From JBBDIJ01 sp040880485 (GTDB lineage: Bacteria; Bacteroidota; Rhodothermia; Balneolales; Balneolaceae), in the NCBI GenBank assembly GCA_040880485.1, contig JBBDIJ010000005.1, positions 1 to 64,000 of the forward strand: a stretch of DNA of 64,000 nucleotides, read 5' to 3'. The notes beneath the pieces are model-generated. The model did no database searches and was not told where the DNA came from. It saw only the letters and a program-made list of their open reading frames with translations. Position numbers and translations under genes: made by a program. Below, piece by piece: positions 1 to 8,847 of this stretch (position 1 is its first letter; each line of letters opens with the position of its first letter).

Positions 1-279
1 TTCGCCGTTCTGCTTTTGTCTGTTCTTTAGAAACAGATGAAATGAAGTCGCCATATTTTCGCCGTTTGGTTACCAATTTTTGTTTTACCGTATAGTCCAA
101 TATAACGCTACTAAGGCAAAAGGTAAAACAATGGTGAAACATTATTTGTTTTTGGTGCTTTTTTAGGAACATTCAAAAACTTTTAATATACTCTATAAAC
201 GTCGTTTTTGTGTTCGCTACGCTGTTTTTATGGAATTGAAAAGAACGTTAATTTAGTCCCTCCCACGCTACATTATAGA

Positions 280-317
280 CCCCCGGTTGACAGTCAGGTC
301 AGCCAGGGGTTTTTTTA
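280..317 (+). terminator. Intrinsic terminator
   Basis: A 12-pair stem with one mismatch and one G-T wobble (left arm 280-291, right arm 298-309) is followed directly by eight T residues. The T tract is on the plus strand, so it ends plus-strand transcription. No gene upstream of it is visible in the window. Confidence 0.8.
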
Positions 318-420
318 TGATCCCTCTTCTCCAACATGATGCAGTGGCTTGCATCGAAAATTGACCAGAACTGAATGTAAACTGCTGCCTGACAATTAGA
401 GATGTCACCCATATGTAATA

Positions 421-441
421 ATAACGTCACCCGCTTGTTAT
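421..441. promoter_or_regulatory. Near-palindromic operator-like site, copy 1
   Basis: The site reads ATAAC, 11 bases, GTTAT, so the ends form a perfect 5+5 inverted repeat. A second copy at 3660-3680 agrees in 19 of 21 positions. This copy lies 135 bases upstream of the CBM9/DUF5916 gene and the other lies before the membrane protein at 3789. A winged-helix regulator is encoded between them. Binding by that regulator is an inference from this layout. Confidence 0.5.
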
Positions 442-575
442 TTTATTTTGGCCATCCTACATTAGCGGGCCGCCAGGTTCGATAGTCTTCAGTTTGATAT
501 CAAATGGGGTTTCATTCGGAACGGAAGATTCGGTTTTGCTGACCTGGCCATATCGAAATTAAACCCAATATTGCT

Positions 576-2840
576 ATGACCAGGTTGAAATATCTGCTTC
601 CGTTTGTCATTTTTTTCACACTCCAATTTGTTCCACATCAGTATGTCATGGGCGCTGTTGCAGTAGAGCAAACAGCTTTACAGGATACGGGTCCGGTTGC
701 GCAAACCCCAGGTGAGCCACTCTCCATTCAGCGTCTTACGGGGCCTGTGGTTATGGATGGTAGAGTTAATGAAGAGGCATGGGTGGCGATTCCACCGCTA
801 CCCGTGACTACCTATGAACCGGTAGCGGGGCTGACACCTTCCGAGGAGACGGAGTTCCGGGTGGCGTATGATGATGACTACATCTACTTCTCAATGAGGG
901 GCTGGGACTCTGACCCCGACGGGATCCGTATCAATTCACTATACCGGGACCGTCTGAGCGGGGATGACGTCTTTCACATACTGCTCGACAGCTGGAACGA
1001 CTATGAGTCGGCCATCGGATTTACAATCACTCCGTCGGGGGCGAAGCGAGATGGGCTTGTGTCCGGTGATGGGCAGGGTGGCATGAATGCCGATTTTATG
1101 ACCTATTGGGATGTCGAGACACATGTGGATGATCTTGGATGGCAGGCAGAAGTGCGTATTCCCTTCTCCAGTTTAGGTTACCAGGACGATAATGGACGTG
1201 TGGTGATGGGCCTTTATCTGCAGCGTGGGATCTCAAGAAAAAATGAGAGGATTACTTTTCCGGAAGTTCAGGATAATATTGCGATGGCTTATTTCCGCCC
1301 CTCACTTGCGCAACGGATATCGTTCGAAGGGATCTACAGCCGTCGACCGCTCCATATTACTCCTTATGTGGCCGGCGGAGTGGGGCGGGACTATCAACTG
1401 AACAGTAGCCAGACCGCTTATGAACCGTTGAACAGCCGTGATCTGGAAGCCGGAGTCGATATCAAGTATGGACTTGGAAATAATCTGAATCTTGATTTGA
1501 CCATCAATACCGATTTTGCACAGGTAGAGGCCGATGATCAACAGGTAAACCTTACCCGTTTCGACCTTTTCTTTCCGGAAAAGCGGCAGTTTTTTCAGGA
1601 GCGTTCCGGAATCTTCTCATTTGAAACGGGTACAGATACACGACTGTTCCACAGCCGGAGAATCGGCCTGACGGATACGGGGGACCAGGTGCGAATATTG
1701 GGGGGAGGCCGCGTTACGGGTCGAATCGGAGACTGGGATGTAGGCGTGCTCAATATGCAGACCGACAGGTATGGCTCGATTCCGGCAGAGAATTTTGGCG
1801 TTGTCCGATTTAGACGAGAGGTGTTTAATCCAGGTTCCTGGGCCGGTGTTATGGCTGCCTCCCGTTTAGATATGGAGGGTGGCTGGAATTTCAGCTATGG
1901 GGCCGACGGCCTGATTCGGCTTGGCGGGGAGGACTTTTTGAGCCTGTCTGTGGCACACTCTCTGGACGAGGAGGATATGGGTAACAGGTTTTTGTCCGGG
2001 TCCAGTATGCAGATGATATGGGAACGCAGAAGCAGACAGGGTTTGAACTGGCTGACCCGGTTGAGCCGTACGGGTGATTCATACAATCCTGGAACCGGAT
2101 TTGTACCCCGAAGAGACTATATGCAGGCGAGTCAGGATCTGGAGTACGGCTGGATGCCAGGTGTCGGATCTGCATTACAGATCTTTACTATTGGAATCAA
2201 TGGAGAGGGATTTTGGCGTGAGAGCAACGGTCAACTGGAGTCGGCAGAAGCGGGTGCTTCATTGAGAGCGGTCACTCCATTGGGAGATTCGTTTGATGCT
2301 TCGGTTAGCGGACACTTTGAAGAGGTTCCATTCGGTTTTACACTGTTGAATCGGACAAATATACCGGCAGGCGAATATCGTTTTATGCGGGTATCTGCAG
2401 GGTATCAGATGGGTGCAGGCAGGCTCTTCAGGACCCGAATTCAGGGAGACTCCGGAACTTTTTACGGGGGCTGGCGCCATACGATAACCGTTTCGCCCAC
2501 CTGGAATCTCTCGCGGCATCTTGAACTGGAAGCCTCCTGGCTGTATAACATGGTTGACGTACCGGGGTCGGATGGGTGGTTTGATGTCCACCTGGCCAGG
2601 GTCAGGGTCCGTACAGCGCTCGATACAAGGCTCTCCTCGAATGCATTTGTTCAGCTCAACAGTGCAGCCAGGGTGGTAACGGCAAATGTTCGAATTCGGT
2701 ACAACATCAGAGACGGTAACGATATATGGTTTGTATACAACGAAGGGTTCAACACGGAAAGAGACAGGTTGAACCCACGACTGCCGTTGAGTGATGTGCG
2801 TACTGTAATGATAAAGTACACCCATACTTTTCACAGGTAG
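576..2840 (+). CDS. Outer-membrane CBM9-like / DUF5916 protein
   Basis: This 754-residue protein begins with a signal peptide (basic MTRLK, then a hydrophobic stretch to about residue 27). Residues ~45-230 resemble the family-9-like carbohydrate-binding beta-sandwich found at the start of DUF5916 proteins (MDGRVNEEAW near residue 60, YDDDYIYFSM near 105). The remainder alternates polar and aromatic strands as in an outer-membrane barrel and contains the DUF5916-typical FFPEKRQFFQE at about 335-345. The chain ends in a strand-like MIKYTHTFHR. Such proteins are common in Bacteroidota and relatives. The substrate is unknown; a role in binding or uptake at the outer membrane is inferred. The start is the first ATG in frame, with a weak ribosome site. 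The operator-like dyad at 421-441 may control it. Confidence 0.8.
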   Translation: MTRLKYLLPFVIFFTLQFVPHQYVMGAVAVEQTALQDTGPVAQTPGEPLSIQRLTGPVVMDGRVNEEAWVAIPPLPVTTYEPVAGLTPSEETEFRVAYDDDYIYFSMRGWDSDPDGIRINSLYRDRLSGDDVFHILLDSWNDYESAIGFTITPSGAKRDGLVSGDGQGGMNADFMTYWDVETHVDDLGWQAEVRIPFSSLGYQDDNGRVVMGLYLQRGISRKNERITFPEVQDNIAMAYFRPSLAQRISFEGIYSRRPLHITPYVAGGVGRDYQLNSSQTAYEPLNSRDLEAGVDIKYGLGNNLNLDLTINTDFAQVEADDQQVNLTRFDLFFPEKRQFFQERSGIFSFETGTDTRLFHSRRIGLTDTGDQVRILGGGRVTGRIGDWDVGVLNMQTDRYGSIPAENFGVVRFRREVFNPGSWAGVMAASRLDMEGGWNFSYGADGLIRLGGEDFLSLSVAHSLDEEDMGNRFLSGSSMQMIWERRSRQGLNWLTRLSRTGDSYNPGTGFVPRRDYMQASQDLEYGWMPGVGSALQIFTIGINGEGFWRESNGQLESAEAGASLRAVTPLGDSFDASVSGHFEEVPFGFTLLNRTNIPAGEYRFMRVSAGYQMGAGRLFRTRIQGDSGTFYGGWRHTITVSPTWNLSRHLELEASWLYNMVDVPGSDGWFDVHLARVRVRTALDTRLSSNAFVQLNSAARVVTANVRIRYNIRDGNDIWFVYNEGFNTERDRLNPRLPLSDVRTVMIKYTHTFHR

Positions 2841-3008
2841 GTTCAATCGGCGTCCACAGTAATATTGTCGGTTCCATATCACACTCTTTTACATGCTGTA
2901 GTGGATAAAGGTACGATTTATTGCTATCTACTGTTTCGATGGCAGGCTTTTCCGGTAAAGCTATCGATATCGGAAGATGCCAATTCTGAACTCTTTGATC
3001 GAACGCCA

Positions 3009-3626
3009 ATGAGTACTTCATACAATTCACTTTCCCCCCGCCGGGCAAAAATAGTGGAAGTGTTGAAGGAAGAGGGCGGGCCGCTTCAAATCCGTGAGAT
3101 CGTAAAGCGAACCGGACTTGACTATAACAATGCGAGGAGCGCACTCTCCGAGATGACTACAATGGATCTCGTGGCAAGAGTACATCGCGGTGTTTATGAC
3201 CTGCCTGAAAGGGTTCAGAAAAAGGAGATGGAGTCGCCGGACCATCCGTTGCACAAGATTCTATTGAACCAGCAGATTCTCAAGGTTCTGCTGAATATCG
3301 TGATTACCAATAAGGCGTTGATGGAGGCGCTTCTCCTGGGGCAACAGGAGATCATTCGTACCATTCGTACCCTCACACCGGACAGCAGTGAAGGGGAGGA
3401 GGCGATCAGGGATCTTGAAGAGGTGTTCGCACAGCGGGTCGAGTGGCACTTCGATATTGCAGCCGAACAAGTTGCAGAGCAGTACACACTTTTACCAGAA
3501 GAGGTGTTCGATGTCCTGGTGGCCCCATTGACGCGAGACAAAGATGGGGAAGAGGTCGACAAGACGCTGGATTATCTGAAGAGAAAGAGCAGGAGGGAGA
3601 GTCGTCGCCGGTCCGGCAAAAAGTAG
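3009..3626 (+). CDS. Winged-helix DNA-binding regulator
   Basis: About 205 residues from the ATG at 3009. The frame stays open to 2865, but those 48 residues are low-quality and lie over the upstream spacer, so the internal start is preferred. Residues ~8-65 form a helix-turn-helix/winged-helix unit (RRAKIVEVLKEEGGPLQ, then IREIVKRTGLDYNNARSAL and a wing around VHRGVYDL), as in MarR or IclR-like regulators that sense repression through a DNA wing. The rest is helical with no recognised ligand domain, and the tail is strongly basic (KRKSRRESRRRSGKK). The gene sits between two copies of an ATAAC-N11-GTTAT dyad, making it the obvious candidate binder. The exact family is not identified. Confidence 0.65.
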   Translation: MSTSYNSLSPRRAKIVEVLKEEGGPLQIREIVKRTGLDYNNARSALSEMTTMDLVARVHRGVYDLPERVQKKEMESPDHPLHKILLNQQILKVLLNIVITNKALMEALLLGQQEIIRTIRTLTPDSSEGEEAIRDLEEVFAQRVEWHFDIAAEQVAEQYTLLPEEVFDVLVAPLTRDKDGEEVDKTLDYLKRKSRRESRRRSGKK

Positions 3627-3659
3627 TACAGGGCGGGCGTCGTTTTTTTGACATTGAAA

Positions 3660-3680
3660 ATAACGTCACCTACTTGTTAT
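3660..3680. promoter_or_regulatory. Near-palindromic operator-like site, copy 2
   Basis: This repeats the dyad at 421-441 with 19 of 21 positions identical, including the ATAAC and GTTAT ends. A TTGACA lies at 3648-3653, immediately upstream, so the dyad would sit between -35 and -10 of a promoter reading toward the membrane-protein gene at 3789. That is a classical repressor position. Confidence 0.5.
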
Positions 3681-3788
3681 GATGATACTGTTGTGCTATA
3701 TTCGTTCCGGCTGCGAGGAGGCACGGTTCGGACGTACCGGATTCCCGGTAGCCTTTAACTGTAATGATAATTGCTCTGGAGGTCGATT

Positions 3789-4745
3789 ATGGACCATTCG
3801 ATAGGTCATCTCTCTTCAAAAGACTCTTTTCTGAATCAATACTCATCAAAAAAACGGCTGCTTTTCGGTTTCGGAATCATGGCGGTAGGCGTCCTGATTG
3901 CCGGCTTTTGGAACTATCACCTCGTTGATGGTTTTGGGAGGGATTTTATAGCAGGCAGAACAATCGGGGATACGAGCGCTCTTGCCGGAGCCTATGGAGA
4001 GCGGGGTGGTGGATTCGGTTTCATCTTCGCTGCTATCGCAGGCCTGGCGGCAACTTTCACGGCCTGTAACTGTGTCGCTTTTGCGATGATTCCGGGACTT
4101 GCCTGTTCGAATGATCGCGAGAGCACCAAACAGACGGCCATTCGGTCCATTATCGCTTTTACCACTCCGGTTGTATTGATCGGAGCTGCATATGGAATCT
4201 TTGTAGGCTTTCTGGGCCCCGACGGAGTTGCTGCCGTTAATGAGCGACCAGTACGACTTGCTCAGGCGCAGGCTGTGTTCTCTATGATTGGCGCAGTCAT
4301 GATTTTCTGGGGGCTGATTGAGCTGGGTTATCTGAGACGGTTCACTGCGCAGCTCACACCGGTATCAAGGGAATTTTTCAGTGCCTCTTCTACAAAGGCA
4401 GCTCTAATGGGAGTACTGGTAGGGCTCTTTGCTGTAGGCCGGCCTTTTCCCGTCTTTCGTGAGTTTCTGACCTATGCTGCAACAGCAGAGAGCCCTACGT
4501 ACGGCGCAGCTGTAATGATCGTCCACGGACTGGGACAAATATTTGTGCTTCTTGGCCTCTTTTTTCTTCTGGTCTGGTTTGCCGGAAAGCGAATGATGCG
4601 ATGGAATAATGAAAAACCCTGGCAACCGAGGATGGTCACAGCACTGGCTCTACTCGGTGGCGGAGCCTACTTTATATTCTACTGGGGTCTGGCTTTTGTT
4701 TACGACATCGGCCGTTGGGGCTTCAAATTGGGCTGGTACGGATAA
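3789..4745 (+). CDS. Polytopic membrane protein, possibly CcdA/DsbD-like
   Basis: The start is taken at ATG 3789 because GGAGG lies about 7 bases upstream (3777-3782); the frame opens six codons earlier. The product is 318 residues, with roughly seven hydrophobic segments, e.g. FGFGIMAVGVLIAGFW near the start and IFVLLGLFFLLVWFAG near residue 255. A conserved-looking cysteine pair lies in a membrane segment (TACNCVAFAMIPGLAC), and a G-R-P-F-P motif occurs around residue 220. Paired intramembrane cysteines recall CcdA/DsbD reductant carriers, but the assignment is weak. It follows the second dyad and is likely controlled with the neighbouring regulator. Confidence 0.5.
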   Translation: MDHSIGHLSSKDSFLNQYSSKKRLLFGFGIMAVGVLIAGFWNYHLVDGFGRDFIAGRTIGDTSALAGAYGERGGGFGFIFAAIAGLAATFTACNCVAFAMIPGLACSNDRESTKQTAIRSIIAFTTPVVLIGAAYGIFVGFLGPDGVAAVNERPVRLAQAQAVFSMIGAVMIFWGLIELGYLRRFTAQLTPVSREFFSASSTKAALMGVLVGLFAVGRPFPVFREFLTYAATAESPTYGAAVMIVHGLGQIFVLLGLFFLLVWFAGKRMMRWNNEKPWQPRMVTALALLGGGAYFIFYWGLAFVYDIGRWGFKLGWYG

Positions 4746-4803
4746 CAGACGGCTACCTGCTGTGCTGTGGGACGAATTGCCTCGCGTGAAGTAATCCCGG
4801 ATC

Positions 4804-5177
4804 GTGAAAAGCGGCAAATCATTGAGCTCGCATTTACTTCAAACCTCCCGGATGCATTACAGAAGCTTGTTGCAACATCCCAATCCACACGTTGTACTCG
4901 AAACCATTGAAGCGGTTCGCAATCTGGAATCGGTCCCCGTATCGCTATCGGATCTGATTTCTCAGGAGCTGTTAGAGGGTACGAAGAATCCGCAGGTTTT
5001 TGTGGCTGCATTGAAGTTCCGGGACGAGCAGGAGGGGAACGTCACTTTCGAAATCCGGATTGGGATGCGCTTCATGCACTGGGAATCCGGCCAGTCTGGA
5101 TACTGGAGACCGACAAGGGGACCATTGAAGTAGCTCTGGACCCGTTGAGCGATCCCTCTTCACCTCACATCACTTAA
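4804..5177 (+). pseudogene. Decayed HEAT-repeat / peptidyl-prolyl isomerase remnant
   Basis: Two overlapping plus-strand frames together read like the middle of a single protein. The first (from 4804) gives a HEAT-like helix pair (HPNPHVVLETIEAVRNL and NPQVFVAALKFR). After about 5045 the sense shifts to another frame, which reads NPDWDALHALGIRPVWILET then DKGTIEVALDP and stops at 5175-5177. The last part resembles the first strands of a cyclophilin domain, where secreted HEAT-cyclophilin proteins continue for another ~150 residues. The N-terminal part and the isomerase domain are missing. A frameshift plus truncation is the simplest explanation. The family assignment is from memory of such proteins and is tentative. 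Confidence 0.5.
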
Positions 5178-6812
5178 TTAATACCACTCCGGTGAAGAGA
5201 AGTGGTTTCGCAAACGATCCAGCTCATCGTCGCTCCATCCGACCGGTTCTGTAAGAGGCAACCAACTCTCCAGATAGTGAATGGCCGCATATTCGTGTCC
5301 GAATCCTGTTGGAGCGGAGCCCGCCAACATATCGGCGGCCAGCTGTACGGAAGTGACAATCGGGAACCAGCGCAGATGATCCGAGACATCGGGCCCTCGC
5401 GGGTGACTCATCCAGGCCGGTTCAAACCGGAAGGATTGAGGGTCGAAAAAAGTGACCGGATCACTCGCATATTGCAGGTAGGCGATTCGGAATGCACCCC
5501 ACTCCGCATCCGCTTCGTCCAGGCCCCCGTACTGATTTGCAAAACGGACCACTGATCCGTCCCGGAATCGCGGGAGCCATGCAGGCGAGCCGGTGTTGCG
5601 ACGTTCGGTGATCGATCTCCAGGTTTCTGTTCGGAATGGTGGGCCACTCCAGAGCACACCGTGGAATGGATCGTCGATAATATCGTACAGATCGAAGGAT
5701 CGGTCGGAGTTCAGAGCACCCAGGCTGAGGCCGTGGAGGTAGAGCCTGGGCCTAGAGTCGGTGGGAAGTTCGGTCCAGTATTCGTAGACGGCACGAAAAA
5801 GGGCACGTGCCATATCTGCGCCATACTCATCTTCAGCCAGTAGAGCGACCGGGCTGGGGAGGTAGGAGTACTGCGCCGCCACACTGGTGATATCTCCTCT
5901 GTGTAAATACTCGAGAGGTTCTATGGCCGCGGGATCTACCCACCCGGTTCCCGTTGGGGTAATGAGGATCAGCAGGGAGCGGTCAAACGCTTCGATACGT
6001 CTGAGCTCCTGAAGTGCGAGGTCGGCTCGCTCTTCAAAGCTCTCCGCTGCATTCATTCCAACATAGACACGAATGGGATCCATGGTAATGGAATCTGTAA
6101 AGCGGGAGATCTCCTCTGCAGCAGGGCCGTTTGCGAGGAATCTTCGGCCCTGCCGCCCCATCTCGTCCCAGGCCAGTATGGAGGCGGCACTCCCGGTACG
6201 TATCGAATCGATCGGTTGGGCGTGTTCCGGCTCAACGAGAGCATCAAACTGTTGATAGGAGTTGTCCACCAGGTGGAGGAGCGAGGTGAAAAGAACTCCG
6301 TCGATGACCGACCAGAAGAGGAAGAAAGCAGCGAGAAGACCTGTGAGGCTGGAGACTCTGCGAGGAACGTACTTCTCCAGCTTGCGGGAAAGAAGGCGAA
6401 AGGTCCATCGAAAGAGGCGCGCGACCCCAAGGACCGTCAGAAAAACCAGGATAGAAACGATGCCAATAATGACCGGCTGAACCCCCCCATCGAGATCCAT
6501 TCCCATCATTTCACGAAGATCGTTCTGCCATCCGCTGGCGCTCCATAGAAAGATAATGGTGGTCAGAAGAAAGAGCGCCCCGGCACTTAACTGCATCCAC
6601 TTCTGGATCTTCGCATTCGGTTTTGGAAGCTGAAAGTAGGACCAGAGAAAGACCCCGAATACTCCGACACTGTATCCCGCTGCAAGGGAGAGCCCGGAGA
6701 TGATGCCCTGAATGGGATCTGTTCTCGGGAGCAGAGTAGGGGTCAGTGAAAAGGCGAAGAAGAGTGATCCCGCCAGTAGTCCAGTGGTGGAGAAGTATTG
6801 TTTAATCAACAT
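5178..6812 (-). CDS. Membrane alpha/beta hydrolase (PF10081/PF15420 type)
   Basis: The start is placed at the ATG at 6812 (MLIKQYFSTTG), giving about 544 residues; the frame is open 19 codons further but without typical features. Residues ~1-180 hold four or so membrane segments and the SLTPTLLPR motif characteristic of the N-terminal domain of this family. The C-terminal half is a soluble alpha/beta hydrolase with the nucleophile elbow GLSLGA. The family is found in actinobacteria and various marine bacteria; its substrate is unknown. The gene is convergent with the remnant at 4804-5177 and transcribed alone. Confidence 0.75.
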   Translation of the reverse strand: MLIKQYFSTTGLLAGSLFFAFSLTPTLLPRTDPIQGIISGLSLAAGYSVGVFGVFLWSYFQLPKPNAKIQKWMQLSAGALFLLTTIIFLWSASGWQNDLREMMGMDLDGGVQPVIIGIVSILVFLTVLGVARLFRWTFRLLSRKLEKYVPRRVSSLTGLLAAFFLFWSVIDGVLFTSLLHLVDNSYQQFDALVEPEHAQPIDSIRTGSAASILAWDEMGRQGRRFLANGPAAEEISRFTDSITMDPIRVYVGMNAAESFEERADLALQELRRIEAFDRSLLILITPTGTGWVDPAAIEPLEYLHRGDITSVAAQYSYLPSPVALLAEDEYGADMARALFRAVYEYWTELPTDSRPRLYLHGLSLGALNSDRSFDLYDIIDDPFHGVLWSGPPFRTETWRSITERRNTGSPAWLPRFRDGSVVRFANQYGGLDEADAEWGAFRIAYLQYASDPVTFFDPQSFRFEPAWMSHPRGPDVSDHLRWFPIVTSVQLAADMLAGSAPTGFGHEYAAIHYLESWLPLTEPVGWSDDELDRLRNHFSSPEWY

Positions 6813-7023
6813 CGGTCTGTAGAGAGCTCTTCTTACTTTGAATGGCAAGCAAGTTTGCCAAAGATACAAAATAGATAGTCCGTTTTCCCGGATCGGCCAG
6901 GCAGTGTAAATATCGGAATCTCTATGGCTTTAACTCCGCTTTTTTCTATGTTTGAGATAGGTATGTCTTAAATATGGACAGACCAGTGATCACTTTCCAA
7001 TCGGTAATCATGTGGATTAGTGT

Positions 7024-8328
7024 ATGATCTCAATGAGTCAGGATCAGATCGGCAGTCTTTTTCGGGAGCTTCCGCAACCATGCCTTCTGCTCAAGGTCGT
7101 TCAGGATGCGTTCCAGGTTGTATTGGCCAACGATGCCTGGTTGAGTATGGTCGGGATGTGCCGGGAGGAAGCAGAAAACCGTTTATTTGACGATCTGATT
7201 GAAAAGGCCTCCATACACTATGCCGACGATAGAGAGAGAGAGGCTTTGCATAAGGATTTGTCTGGACTTTCTGACGGCAGCCTGGATGAATTGGAGGTTC
7301 GTTTTGTGACAGCTAATTCGTTCCAAACGGCTGTTACTCGTGTTGAAACAAATGAATCTGACAAGGCTGCGGAACCATCTTCGGGAAACATGGCCTGGAG
7401 AGTTTCACATCGTTTCGCAGGCCGGGCCGGTGGAGATGAAATTCTGATTCTTCAAATTTGGGCTTCAGAGCAGCCCACTCTGAAGCCCGGTTCTGCTCAA
7501 AACAATTTAGAAGGTATTCCTTCTGCCAGCGGTAAATCCATGGGCTCACTGAAGGAGGCGAATCTGGAATTCCATCGGCAGAATGTGCTTCTGCAAAACC
7601 GCGTGGTGGATCGGACTTCACGTTTCGAAGCGGCCAGCCGGGAGCTGGACAATTTTATCTACTCGGTTTCTCACGATTTGAGGGCTCCGCTTCGCAGAAT
7701 GGACGGGTTCAGCCGGGAACTACTCGAGTCCTATTCCGACAGCCTGGACGAGACGGGAGTGCACTACCTGGGTCGGATTCGTCAAGCCAGCCAGGATATG
7801 GGGCAGTTGATTGACGATCTTTTGAAGCTCTCACGAATATCGAAAAGTGTGATTACACGGGAAGTGATTCCTGTGGGAGAGTTATCTGAAAAGGTTTTTA
7901 ATGAACTGATGGAGTCAGAATCGTTCGACTCGATGCCTACTTTTCATGTGTTAAATCCGGAGATGAAATTAAGTGCAGATCCGGGCCTCTGCAAGATTGT
8001 TTTAACCAACCTGATCTCCAATGCGATCAAATTTTCTTCGCGTGAAGAAGATCCGGTGATTGAAGTAGGTGTGGACACCGAAATTGGCAGGAATGAATTC
8101 TTTGTTCGCGATAACGGAATAGGTCTGGAGATGGAGTATGCAGGTAAACTGTTTCAGGCTTTTCAGCGACTCCATAGCCAGCGAGACTATCCCGGAACCG
8201 GAATTGGACTGGCCACTGTGCGGCGTATAGTGACCCTGCACGGTGGGGGAATCCGGGTAGAAAGTTCACCGGGAAACGGAGCGACTTTCTACTTTACACT
8301 GGAATCGGAAACAGAACAGGAGGAGTGA
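7024..8328 (+). CDS. Soluble PAS-like sensor histidine kinase
   Basis: 434 residues with no membrane segment. The N-terminal ~120 residues look like a PAS sensor (PCLLLKVVQDAFQVVLANDAW). A HisKA H-box follows around residue 218 (YSVSHDLRAPLRRMDGF, His being the phospho-acceptor), then the HATPase_c N box (NLISNAIKF), G1 (DNGIGL) and G2 (GTGIGLATVRRI). The SHDLRAPLR type is the one often found in phytochrome-like kinases paired with small Rcp1-type receivers. That fits the next gene, whose start is joined to this stop codon (TGATG). The signal sensed is unknown. Confidence 0.85.
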   Translation: MISMSQDQIGSLFRELPQPCLLLKVVQDAFQVVLANDAWLSMVGMCREEAENRLFDDLIEKASIHYADDREREALHKDLSGLSDGSLDELEVRFVTANSFQTAVTRVETNESDKAAEPSSGNMAWRVSHRFAGRAGGDEILILQIWASEQPTLKPGSAQNNLEGIPSASGKSMGSLKEANLEFHRQNVLLQNRVVDRTSRFEAASRELDNFIYSVSHDLRAPLRRMDGFSRELLESYSDSLDETGVHYLGRIRQASQDMGQLIDDLLKLSRISKSVITREVIPVGELSEKVFNELMESESFDSMPTFHVLNPEMKLSADPGLCKIVLTNLISNAIKFSSREEDPVIEVGVDTEIGRNEFFVRDNGIGLEMEYAGKLFQAFQRLHSQRDYPGTGIGLATVRRIVTLHGGGIRVESSPGNGATFYFTLESETEQEE

Positions 8329-8765
8329 TGAGTAATAATCCCCCCTATGTACTTCTAATTGAGGATAACCCGGATGATGTGGAGCTCACCCGCCTTGCCT
8401 TCCTGAAGAACAACATTGCGAATGAAATTGTGGTTGTGGAGGATGGAGCTGAAGCAGTTGAGTTTCTGCTGGGAGAGCATGAGAACGGAATCGGAAAGCG
8501 AGGGAAACCGGTATTAATCCTGCTGGATCTCAAGCTGCCCAAACTGAATGGACACGAGGTACTCAAGAGGATTAAACAGAGTGAGGCAACAAAAAGAATA
8601 CCGGTCGTCATCCTGACCACCTCACAAGAGGAGGAAGATATTATTCTTGGCTACAATTATGGAGCAAACAGTTATGTGCGCAAACCTGTGGATTATGACG
8701 ATTTCGTAGAGGTCGTGAACAATCTGGGGATCTACTGGCTGGTGATTAATCGTGTGAATCCGTGA
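8328..8765 (+). CDS. Single-domain response regulator (Rcp1-like)
   Basis: 145 residues consisting only of a receiver. The acidic pocket (LLIEDNPDDVELT), phospho-Asp (LILLDLKLPKLNGHE), switch Thr (VVILTTSQEEED) and Lys (SYVRKPVDYDDF) are all present. The preferred start is ATG 8328, which overlaps the kinase stop by one base and follows a strong AGGAGG. The insertion pattern and PKLNGHEVL motif are typical of receivers encoded beside phytochrome-like kinases. It is presumably the phosphate acceptor of the upstream kinase, with an unknown downstream partner. Confidence 0.9.
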   Translation: MSNNPPYVLLIEDNPDDVELTRLAFLKNNIANEIVVVEDGAEAVEFLLGEHENGIGKRGKPVLILLDLKLPKLNGHEVLKRIKQSEATKRIPVVILTTSQEEEDIILGYNYGANSYVRKPVDYDDFVEVVNNLGIYWLVINRVNP

Positions 8766-8847
8766 TCTGAACTCAGTTAGACGGGTACAGGTTCAGGAAT
8801 CGTAATTACGGCTGGTGCTGTAACCAGAACGGAAAAAGATTGTTTGA

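Larger units (their letters stand above)
1..575. other. Intergenic region before the first gene
   Basis: No convincing gene is seen in the first 575 bases. The first 230 bases are AT-rich and hold only very short open frames. The stretch contains an intrinsic terminator (280-317), presumably for a transcript arriving from outside the window, and a near-palindromic ATAAC-N11-GTTAT site (421-441). The latter is followed by about 135 bases of leader before the first coding sequence. Confidence 0.6.

Noticed and set aside
2259..2882. Long minus-strand open frame opposite the DUF5916 gene
   Set aside because: No signal or domain is recognisable and the plus-strand frame is clearly coding.
2865..3008. 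Upstream extension of the winged-helix regulator
   Set aside because: The 48 residues before ATG 3009 are cysteine- and aromatic-rich noise over an intergenic spacer, and the helix-turn-helix begins just after 3009.
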